Below the pieces are notes generated by a model, which worked only from the letters and a program-made list of their open reading frames with translations, was not told the DNA's origin and did not search any database. Made by a program: the position numbers and the translations under genes. Shown piece by piece: positions 20,801 through 29,500 of a DNA stretch of 64,000 bases (positions are counted from its first letter, which is position 1; every line of letters begins with the position of its first letter). The DNA comes from Emiliania huxleyi CCMP1516 (Eukaryota; Haptophyta; Isochrysidales; Noelaerhabdaceae): contig NW_005196021.1 of the NCBI RefSeq assembly GCF_000372725.1, forward strand, positions 944,123 to 1,008,122. Reading direction: 5' to 3'.

Positions 20801-21173
20801 GTGAGCGGCGGTGGGGTGAGGCGGCGCCTTGACCATCGCGCACGTCTGGCGCGCCGGCTCGTATGCGCTTGGGTTCGACATGTGCTCGGGCGTGAAGACG
20901 TGGTCCCTCGGCGCCGTCAGGTACTCGTTGGTAGACGCGAGGGCGAGGCGGCGGCGCCCGTCGCCAGCCTGGCACCTGGATGAGGTGTCAGGAGGATGAT
21001 GCACGGCGTCAGGAAGGTGGTGACGGCGACGTGGATTGGCGGGAGTGTGGGGCGATCCGCGCGCACGTCGCTTCCTCGGGGAGCACAGGGCACGTTGGGC
21101 AGACGATCGGCTCGGGGCACGGCTCGGGTTGCGACGCAAACGCGAGGAGGAGCGCTGGGAGCGAGTACAGCAT
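17862..21173 (-). CDS. Secreted PhoX/DUF839-like protein (tentative phosphatase)
   Basis: Begins with a signal peptide, MLYSLPALLLAFASQPEPCP, at 21173. Exons then encode EYLTAPRDHVFTPEHMS, GDFCYVGSFDGLNAMPILG and the long central exon. The latter holds DYIAIGIEDYGDSSCGSGWT, WLGKKDKTSPHFLDRNGLG, GRLYRFVAANGETD and YWGKGDNVFFAEDSNAPGG. The pattern E-D-x-G, V-x-L-G-x-K, R-x-G-L-x-x-G-x-L-Y recalls PhoX/DUF839 calcium-dependent alkaline phosphatases; this similarity is from memory and tentative. Introns use GC or GT donors. For example, the QELTG/WFDAS and MEQ/FADLD junctions splice in frame. The last exon is AWTDDDEFQECQLH, stop at 17862-17864. The last intron carries the hairpin element at 17927-17949. 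Extracellular location is likely. Confidence 0.6.
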
Positions 21174-22055
21174 TGCGAGCAGAAGACGTGAGGACGAGCG
21201 CTGCGGCGAGGGGGTGGCGGGCGTGAGTATTCGGGGAGCGCGAGCGCTCCTGGGAAAGCTATGGCGACCACCTGGAAAGGCCGAGGGGTTAGGGCTTTAG
21301 GGCTTAGGCCGACGGAGGATTGCATATCACGGCCGAACCATATATGCCTGCATCTCCGCCGGGGCTGATTTTTGAGTACGCTTTTGCAGCCTTGTTTCCC
21401 CTGGAGGGATACACCGGCCGCTGTTTTTTGAAAGAAAGAAAACAAAACTGCATTTAGCTATCTCTGCACCACAGACAGGAAGAAGAGAGAGAGGAGCCGC
21501 CTAAGTAAGCGACTCCTGCGAGGACGGCGAGGCACTTAGCTCCGTGCTCTCGACCGCCCTCCCTCGCCGCAGGCATGGTGTTGTGTGAAAGAAAGAAAAC
21601 AAAAACTGATAACACTCCAAGTGCTCCAAGTACCAAGAGAACCCTCAAGAGGGATTTTTGAGCACCATGCCTGGTTTTCGTTTCTTGTTGGAACCCGTTT
21701 CCTCTCTCTCTAGTTTCCCGAGGAATTCAGTGCGTAGGCGTCACCAGCCAGTCATCTTGGTTGGGAGCGGAGCTGCTCTTATTGCAATACGGGTGAAAGC
21801 GAAGAACCGGCGCAGCCAGAGTGCTGGCGCGGTCGCAGAGCCTGGCGCGGCCACAGAGCTGGCACGGCGCCGGGCCAGGAAGAGCAGCGAGAGAGCTGCA
21901 GGAGCAGCACGCAAAGAGCGAGCGCGGCCACGAGGCACGCGGAACGTGCTTGGACGTACGTCGCGTCCTGAGTTCATGGAGAAACTCCGTGGAGACTGGC
22001 AAGAGGGATGAAGACCCTTCATATGAGAAGACGCTCCTCAGTGAGTACCTGCGAT
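21174..22055. other. Intergenic stretch, no gene recognised
   Basis: Contains AGAAAGAAAACAAAA-type tracts at 21433-21447 and 21590-21605 and a short plus-strand basic frame near 21660-22011 without similarity. Presumably holds the 5' region of the PhoX-like gene. Confidence 0.4.
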
Positions 22056-22103
22056 GTAGTAGCCTCACACGAGTTGGGGCCCCTACCCCAATCGTTGAGG
22101 CGA
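22056..22103. repeat. 40-nt palindromic repeat, copy 2
   Basis: Same unit as 4555-4602: GTAGTA, then arms GCCTCA/TGAGGC at 22062-22101 enclosing TTGGGG/CCCCAA. It overlaps the 3' end of the minus-strand ORF 22083-22574. Confidence 0.55.
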
Positions 22104-22574
22104 TCTTCGCTCGGTACGTTCGGTGTGGCTCACCCTCCATGCCGTGAACAGGCGTTTTATCCACCCTATATTCTTCTCTCGTTCCTCTGCCCGTGCCTTG
22201 GTCTTGTCGTTGTTTCGCACCCATGTCTGTATGGCAATCGAGGCTGCCTTCCCCACTACCTGTAGTTCACTCGTCACCTCTCCCGCAAGCTCCCTTCTCT
22301 TTCTTTCGGGTATGGAGTCCGTGAGTGCGGGTAGCGTGCAGGCAATCACGGGTGCTATTTTGTCGTACTCCTCTTCGGCGAGCGCCCCAAATCTAGACCC
22401 TTTCGCCTTTAAGGAGGCTGCCCTCGCTCGTCTCAGGAATGTGGCGGTGTCTTTTGAGTCCGGCGCCTCCCGTTCAACTCTTGCTGTCGCCCTCGCTGTG
22501 TGTTTGTCGAGCTTCCGCATGAAGTGACGCGCCTCTTCCTTAGATGAGTGACAGTGTTGTGCCAGCGAGAGCAT
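22083..22574 (-). CDS. Unknown charged protein, divergent from the hydroxylase gene
   Basis: Intact 163-aa ORF starting with ATG at 22572-22574, only 39 nt from the divergent start at 22614. Highly charged and helical (KEEARHFMRKLDKHT, IPERKRRELAGEVTSELQ), with no signal peptide, membrane segment or recognised motif. Its last codons lie in the palindromic repeat, which suggests the ORF either ends in a mobile element or belongs to one. Function unknown. Confidence 0.35.
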   Translation of the reverse strand: MLSLAQHCHSSKEEARHFMRKLDKHTARATARVEREAPDSKDTATFLRRARAASLKAKGSRFGALAEEEYDKIAPVIACTLPALTDSIPERKRRELAGEVTSELQVVGKAASIAIQTWVRNNDKTKARAEEREKNIGWIKRLFTAWRVSHTERTERRSPQRLG

Positions 22575-22613
22575 CTAAATTTCTTTTTTCTCCGTAACGA
22601 AAGGCCGTCGGCC

Positions 22614-24647
22614 ATGTTCCGGCTACTCTTTATCCTCATCAGCACCAGTATCACTGGCGCCGCCGAAACCTGCGTCGCCAACAACTTCGTCGCCGGCGCC
22701 GCCGGCCTCAGCGCCTCGTTTCTCGGCGCATTTACGCCTTCCGAGTGCGCCAAGCTGCGAGAGGCCTCGCGCTCCGCCGCCACAAACGCCACCGCCGACG
22801 TCCGCTCAAATCCGAACTCCGACGCGCCGTGGGTCTCGCGAACGTATGTCGTGGGAGACGGCTTCCGGTCGGATGGACCGAGCGGCGCTCTCGAGCTTCC
22901 GGCCTGGGCGAAGCAGCGCCTGCTCTCGCTGGCGCTCACCGCCGATCGCAGCTTGTGGAGACTCTCCCGCGCGGAGAGCGACGGCCTCGAGGCGCCGATC
23001 GTGTCCACATACGTTTCGCCTGCCGACCATTTTGGCTGGCACGTCGACCAGTCGGTCGAGCAGGCGGCGGCCGACGCTTCGGCGGGCCGTGCCGGGAGGC
23101 TGCTCGCCATCGCTCTGCAGCTCTCTTCTCCGGGTGAGTACGAGGGCGGCGAGCTGGAGGTTGGTGCGAGCGTGGCGCCGCGCGGGGTCGGCGACCTCGT
23201 CGTCTTCCCGGCGGCGGTGCCGCACCGGGTCACGCGTGTGCAGGCGGGCCAACGGCTCCGCCCTCTGCCTCCCTCTCTCGCCTCTCGCCGCTCTCCCCTC
23301 ACCACTCTCGCCTCTCTCACCTCCTCGCCTCAGCCCTCACCCCAACTCGTCCCAACTCCGCGTGCAGGCGGGCCCTCGCCTCTCGACCTCCCCGCCTCCC
23401 CACCTCCACCCCTCTCCCCTCTCCCCTCCTCACCCCCCCTCACCCCCCCCCCTCACCTCCCCCTCTGCGCGTGCAGACAGGTGCGCGTGTCGCACTCATC
23501 GCGTGGCTTCGCGGCGGCGGCGGCGGCGCCGACACCGCCCTTGAGCTCCACCGACGAGTGCTCGGCGCGTGGACTGGGACCGGCGAGGCGGCGGGCGCGC
23601 TGTCGGGCGACGCGGTCTCCTCGCCGCCAGCTGCGGTTCCGCGCGCAGTGTGCTCGGCCAGCTTGCGCCTCCGGCCCAGGGAGCCCAACACCGCCTCTCC
23701 CGCCGCCTCTGGCAGGTGCTCAGCCTGCTCGCCGCGCAGCTCGAGCAGGCGGGGAGGCACGCCGAGGCGCTGCCGCTGCTGCAGAGGGCGGCGGCGCAGC
23801 AGCCTGACGACGCGGCGGCGCGGAACCGTAGAGGGGGAGGGCAGAGTCCGTGTGTTCCGACTAGCACACGAGGGGACATGTGCATGTGCTCAACTATTCT
23901 CAGCCGTATTCGGTGTATTCGTAGCCCTCGTATTCGCGCGGTGCTCCGAATACACTGATGCCCTATTCCCGCCCCGGCTCTGTTGTCTTCACGACACAGG
24001 CGCAAAATAACTTGGGCGTGACGCTGTACGCAATGCGCCGGCTGGACGAGGCGGAGGCTGCCTTTCGCGACGCGGTGTGAAGAATGATACGTCGGGCACA
24101 CCTCGGGTAGAGTGTAGAGAGATGGGTTGCGGGAGCGGTTTCCGGCCCATGCTGCGGTCTTTGTGCAGGGATCTTTGTGGGGTGGGCACGCGTTACGAAC
24201 GCAGGGCACGAGGCCGTCTATCTACTCCACGCCTCGACTCTTGCGCATCCCCACTGTTAGGTTCGCCTCGCGCCCGACGACGCCACGCTCTTTGCCCGGC
24301 TCGGCGAGGTCAGCCTCCCTCTTCCCAGCCCGCCTACGCGAGTAGGCGCCCGCAATTGCCTTCCGTCCTACCCCTCCCCTCCTAGCTTCGCCCACGCCGG
24401 CACGGCCTCCCCCCCTGTCTCACCCTCACCGACCCTCAATCCCCCCCCCGCGCCCTTCCTCACCCCCCTCCTCCTCGCCCTTTGGGGCCCTCGCCCTGGT
24501 AAGGTTGGCCGCGCGATTGGGTCCCGAGGGAGCCTCGGCCGGGCGGTGCGCGCCTTTGGCGAGGCGGCGCGGCTGGCACCCGCCGACGCCGACTTGCAGG
24601 CGAGTCTCCTCGAGGCGAGGAGGGCGTATAGCCGCGCGCAAAGTTGA
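22614..24647 (+). CDS. Prolyl-4-hydroxylase-like 2OG-Fe(II) oxygenase with C-terminal TPRs
   Basis: Signal peptide MFRLLFILISTSITGAAE indicates the secretory pathway. The double-stranded beta-helix core shows HFGWHVDQS (H-x-D iron ligands), YEGGELEV, and GDLVVFPAAVPHRVTRV with the distal His. After the first intron comes TGARVALIAWLRG, the 2-oxoglutarate-binding strand with its Arg. The intron at 23244-23476 has a GC donor. Then come TPR helices: EQAGRHAEALPLLQRAAAQQ, NNLGVTLYAMRRLDEAEAAF, and APDDATLFARLGEVGRAIG to the stop at 24645-24647. A further intron at 23815-23999 is GC-AG. The splice near 23555-23650 is not resolved. Animal collagen P4H has its TPR-like domain N-terminal, so the order here is reversed. 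Likely hydroxylates peptidyl proline in the ER or cell wall. Confidence 0.75.
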
Positions 24648-24734
24648 AACAACGAGAGTTCTTGAGAGAGCTCACCTTTTTTTGTGTACATTGGGTGGAC
24701 GGTCCGGTTTTTGTTGGCAAATCAAGTCCTGTGG

Positions 24735-24812
24735 TGTGATCTGTGATCTGTAAGGGTCCGCCCGCAGGCGCATTTTGTATACCGAGGCGGTGCCCGGTGC
24801 CGAACCTGTCGG
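24735..24812 (+). repeat. 78-bp repeat, copy 1 (identical at 31802-31879)
   Basis: From TGTGATCTGTGATCTG to CCGAACCTGTCGG the 78 bases are identical to 31802-31879. It begins 87 nt after the stop of the hydroxylase gene. Identity over 78 bp implies recent movement or conserved function. No RNA family recognised. Confidence 0.7.
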
Positions 24813-24980
24813 TGGTGTACTCAGTACCTGGGTCATAGTGCCAGTGCGCGCCAGTCCCCTCGATATCGACGGGGCACCAAGGCGTTCCAAAACCAAGGGA
24901 CTCGGATACGTTTGCAGGTGGCGAATAGGCACGTGGGCAACGCGGCAACACAGAGCCTTGGACCCTTTCGCCCTTTCTCA

Positions 24981-26408
24981 TCACTGCCCCGACACCCACT
25001 CCTCGACCTTCTTGGGCAGCAGCTGGTTCGACAGGTCCTCTCCGTGGCCTAGGCAGCCGCTCTCGCCCTTGCCCCAAGTAAAGACGGCGCCACTGGCGGT
25101 GATGGAGAGGCTGTGGCTGCGTCCAGCCGACACAGCGACGACGCGCTGGCCAGCAAAGCCCTGGATCTTCTTGGGCAGCAGCTGGTTCTGCGCGTCGCCG
25201 TGGCCCAACCGGCCATTGCATCCGCGGCCCCAGCTCCAGACAGATCCGTCGGCTGTGATGGCGAGGTTGTGGCCATCTCCAGCCGAGACAGCGACGATGC
25301 GCTGGCCAGCAAAGGCCTCGATCTTCTTCGGCAGCAACTGGATCTGCTCGTCGCCGTGGCCCAGCTTGCCGCGGTATCCGCCGCCCCAGCTCCAGAGGTC
25401 GCCGTCGGCGGTGAGGGCGAGGTTGTGGCCATCTCCAGCCGAGACAGCGACGATGCGCTGGCCAGCGAAGGCCTCGACCTTCCTCGGCAGCAACTGGATC
25501 TGCTCGTCGCCGTGGCCCAACTTGCCTGAGGCTCCCCAGCCCCAGCTCCAGACGGCGCCGTCGGCGGTGATGACGATGGTATGCACGGCTCCCGCCGCCA
25601 CGGCGACAACGCGCTGGCCAACCAAGGCCTCGACCTTCTTCGGCAGCAGCTGGTCCTGCTCGTCGCCGTGGCCCAGCCGGCCATTGCATCCGCGGCCCCA
25701 GCTCCAGACAGATCCGTCGGCTGTGATGGCGAGGCTGTGCATTTCTGCTGCCGACACAGCGACGATGCGCTGGCCAGCAAAGGCCTCGATCTTCTTCGGC
25801 TGCCACTGGTCCTGCTGGTCGCCGTGGCCCAACTGGCCAAAGCCTCCTTCGCCCCAGCTCCAGACGCCATCGGCGGTCAGGGCGAGGCTGTGGTATCCTC
25901 CAGCCGACACGCTCGCGGCGCGCTCGCCGCCCAGCGTCGACGGCAGGCGGGTCGGTGTGGTGAGCTGCGTCACGCCCTCGCCGTGGCCGAGTACCCCAGG
26001 GCTGAACCACGGCGCAGAGCCGCACGACGAGAGCCGCCCCTCGCCGTCGATGAAGAGGCTGTGCGTTTTGCCTGCCGCCGCCCTCGCCGGCGGGTTGGAC
26101 TCGCGCAGCAGCGCAGAATAGCACAGCCACCGCACGGCGCAGATATCGTCCTCGGGCTGCGCCGGCAGCTCGAAGCCGCGCTCTTGCGCCCACAAGCGGA
26201 TGCCCTGCTCTGCGAGCGAGGCGTGGAAGAGCAGCGAGACGGCCGCGACGCGAGCGATGTCGACGGGGCTGTCGCAGCAAGAGAGGGCGCGCTCGAGGAG
26301 CTCCCTGGGGAGGTCGAGGAGCCGGGCGGGCGGCGGCGCGTCTGGCGAGGTAGCGGCGGTGGCGGAGGCGGCGGGGCGGCGCGAGCGGCGGCGCGGCGGG
26401 GTGGACAT
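24981..26408 (-). CDS. F-box/RCC1-repeat protein A
   Basis: Intronless, 475 aa from ATG at 26406-26408. After a basic head, LLDLPRELLERALSCCDSPV forms an F-box-like helix region. It is followed by a RLWAQERGFELPAQPED linker and about seven RCC1 repeats, each with SLALTADG, VWSWG and GQLGHGD, and joined by LLPKKVEAFAGQRIVAVSAG. RCC1 blades form a seven-bladed propeller. With an F-box, such proteins can act as SCF ubiquitin-ligase substrate adaptors; that role is inferred. Paralogues lie at 40389-41798 and 42470-43578. The tight repeat identity suggests ongoing conversion. Confidence 0.85.
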   Translation of the reverse strand: MSTPPRRRSRRPAASATAATSPDAPPPARLLDLPRELLERALSCCDSPVDIARVAAVSLLFHASLAEQGIRLWAQERGFELPAQPEDDICAVRWLCYSALLRESNPPARAAAGKTHSLFIDGEGRLSSCGSAPWFSPGVLGHGEGVTQLTTPTRLPSTLGGERAASVSAGGYHSLALTADGVWSWGEGGFGQLGHGDQQDQWQPKKIEAFAGQRIVAVSAAEMHSLAITADGSVWSWGRGCNGRLGHGDEQDQLLPKKVEALVGQRVVAVAAGAVHTIVITADGAVWSWGWGASGKLGHGDEQIQLLPRKVEAFAGQRIVAVSAGDGHNLALTADGDLWSWGGGYRGKLGHGDEQIQLLPKKIEAFAGQRIVAVSAGDGHNLAITADGSVWSWGRGCNGRLGHGDAQNQLLPKKIQGFAGQRVVAVSAGRSHSLSITASGAVFTWGKGESGCLGHGEDLSNQLLPKKVEEWVSGQ

Positions 26409-26594
26409 CGCGAAGAGAGAATTCTTTGTCCTCAATCTAGAGCTCTACTGCTGCTCTTGGCAGGAGATTTGCCACTTATGAGATCTCTAAAAGGCATCTA
26501 CGATCTACAGTCCAAGGATCTTCCGATGTTGGGTAGAGATGTCCATGTATGATTCCTAATTGTCTACCTGAGAAGGTACACACACTGAGAGCAA

Positions 26595-29500
26595 TCACGG
26601 CGGCGCAGGCTCACCCGCCAACTCCTCTTCCAATTCTGACGCCTCCGCAGCGGCCCCCGGCTCGCCACAATCCTCGGGCAAAACGCTGCCCGCCTCACTG
26701 CCCGACTCGGCTCCTTCAGCAGCCGCCGCATCTGCGAACGCTGTATCATCTCCCCCCTCCTCGTGGCTGTTTGCCGCCTCCGCCTCCGCCTCCGCCTCCG
26801 CCTCCGCCTCCGCCGCCGCCTCCGCCGCCTCCGCCTCCGCCGCCTGCTCCGCCGCCGCCTTCTCCGCCGCCTCTGCCTTCGCCGCCGCCCGCTCCGCCGC
26901 CTGCAGCTTGTGGCGCCACTCGGCGGCCGCGTCCTCGACCTCAACGAGGAGCTCCTTCACCCGCGCCGCCGCCGGAGCCGCACCGACGCCCTCAATGTCC
27001 GACACGTCGGCGAGCGCCGCCTCCGCGCCCAAGCACGCCTCCGCCGCCTCCTCCGCCGCCGCCTCCACGCGGCCTCGCGCCGCAGCGAGCGCCTCCAAAG
27101 CCTCCGACGCGGCGGCCGACCCCCGCGCCCCGGGAGGGCGCGCGCGCGCCACCGCCTTGCGCGCCTCGTCGGCGAGCGCGCGCAAGCGGTCGGCATCGGC
27201 CATCCGCTCTGCACGCAGCGCGGCGCGACCCCGCGGCACCGCCATCAGCTGGGAGAGGGCGTCGGCCTTGGCCTCGTACGCCTCGCGGGGCGCGTCCTCG
27301 CCCTCGTCGTAAATCCACTCCTCCGTCTCGCACAGCGCCGACTCGAGCGGCGCCCTCTCCGCCTCCGAAGCGAACGGGGCCAGCGCGTCGGACAGGTCGG
27401 CGCGCGCCGCATAGACCGACGCCTGCAGGAAGGCTCAGAGAAGGTTCCGAGAGGGCTCGTGGGTCGTTCGGCGCGCGCCGGCCGACGCCTCGAGGTCGTT
27501 CTTCGCGGCGAGCGCCCGCTCAATCTCCGCGTCCGTGGCGGCCATCGCCTCCTCCTCGCCGAGGAGCGTGGCGAGGGCGCTCTCGGTCAGGCCAAACGAC
27601 CTGAGTCACGGCGGCCAGGTGTCACGGCTGGAGGCGGGCCAAGGGCGTCCCGGGGGGGGGGGGGGGGGGGCTCTCGGCCTCCCCAGGGAGGGGAAAAAGG
27701 GGGGGGGGCTCTCGCCCTCCCCGGGAAAGGGGAGGGGAGGGGAAAAAAGGAGGGAAAAAAGGAAAGGGGGAAAGGAAAGGAACCCAGGAAAAAAAAAAAA
27801 GGAGGGGAAAGGAGGGGAAAGGAGGTGGAAAGGGGAAAATTTCGGCCCAAGCGACCCCCCTCGATTTCAAGGGGGGGGGGGGGGGAAAAAAACGCGTCCC
27901 CCCCCCCACCCTTTCCGCCGAACGGGCCCCCCTCCTGGCCCGGGCCAAAAATGTTCTCCTTTCCCTTTCCGCCTCCGCCGCCAGGCTTGTGGGGGCCAAA
28001 CGCCTCCACGGCCTTTTTCCCCTGCCGGTTNNNNNNNNNNNNNNNNNNNNNNNNNNNNNNNNNNNNNNNNNNNNNNNNNNNNNNNNNNNNNNNNNNNNNN
28101 NNNNNNNNNNNNNNNNNNNNNNNNNNNNNNGGAGAGGCCGGAAGGAAGGAAGGAAAATAATCGAAATGAATGCCCAGGCACAAAATAACACGACGACCAG
28201 TGCCAAGCTGGCAGACCGGCAACTCGACTCGAACAGAGCCCCGCGGGAGAGGAGAGGAAGCGAGGAGAGAAAAGAGAGGAGGGGAGAGGAGGGGAAAGGA
28301 GGTGGAGAGGGGAAGATCTCGGCCGAAGCGACGCCTCTCGATCTCGAGCGGCGCGGGGCGGGAAGAGAGCGCGTCCGCCGCCGCACCCTTGCCGCCGACC
28401 GCGCCCGCCTCCTGCCCCGCGCCGAAACTGTCCTCCTCTCCCTCTCCGCCTCCGCCGCCAGCCTCGTCGGCGCCGACCGCCTCCACGCCCTCCTCCCCCT
28501 CCCCCTCCTCCTCCTCCCCCTCTCCCCTCTCCTCCTCCGCCGCGTCCCCCTCCAACGCTCCAGCGGCAGCCTGCACCGGCGCCTCCGCCTCGACGACGGT
28601 CGCACGCAGCTCTGGCAGACCGCTCTCGCTCACCTACAGACCCCAAACCGCGCACCGATGCCACACCCCCCTCCTCCTCCTCCTCCTCCCGCAGCCGAGC
28701 GCAGACGCACCGAGAACTCGAGCCGCACCGCCTCGCCCGCCCGCGGCCCCTCCTGCCCCGCCCCCGCGCCGCCCCCGCGCCGCACGAGCGGCCTGCGCCG
28801 CTGCGATCCGCCGCCACCCTTGAGCTCGGCGCGCAGCAGCGCGGGGCTGGCGGCGCCGTCGCACCCCGCGCGCACCTCGCAAGTCAGCGGGACTGTCCCT
28901 TCGACCGAAGCGCGCCACGGCAGCGGAGCGCGCGCCGGCGCGTCGACACGGCCGGCGAGATCCGAGGCAACAGCACCGCCGCCAGCACCAGCAGCGGGAG
29001 GCGGGTGGGTGGAGGCCCACTCGAAGGTGTAGCCAGCCGAGAGGCACTCGCAGACGGCAAACTCCTATCGCCCTCCGTCTCATCCTTACGACCGAGGAGG
29101 AGGAGGAATCGCTCTCGCAAGCACGCACGCTCCTTGGCGCGGAAGGAGCGGCTCGAAAGCGCGGCCGCGAGCGCCGCGCCGCGAGCGACCGCCTAGAAGC
29201 GGAACATCTCCCCATCTCTCCCCAGATCTCGTGCCTAGAAGCGGAACATCTCCCCATCTCTCCCCAGATCTCGTGCCTAGAAGCGGAACATCTCCCCATC
29301 TCTCCCCAGATCTCGTGCCTAGAAGCGGAACATCTCCCCATATCTCCCCAGATCTCGTGCCTCCTCCGCGTTGAGCGAGCGGCGCGTCGGCATCTGGAAG
29401 GAGGTAGAGACGGCCTCCCCGACGGCAGGCATCCTCGAGAGGCCTCCCAACATCTCGACGGAGTAGACGTCGCGCAGCTCGAGGCCGGCGCCGCGCAGCG

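Noticed and set aside
24735-24812. 5S rRNA or snRNA gene
   Set aside because: No match to the conserved internal boxes of 5S rRNA or to a spliceosomal snRNA Sm site could be found by eye.
25113-26552. Plus-strand ORFs opposite RCC1-A (and similar antisense frames of copies B and C)
   Set aside because: Periodic sequence gives long open antisense frames; only the sense frame shows RCC1 blade motifs.
26544-27604. Plus-strand Pro/Arg-rich ORF opposite the chaperone tail
   Set aside because: It is the complement of the Ala/Glu-rich chaperone C-terminus, whose minus frame matches Hsp110 motifs.
27989-28633. Long ORFs running through the N gap
   Set aside because: Their length comes from undefined residues and from duplicated low-quality sequence.
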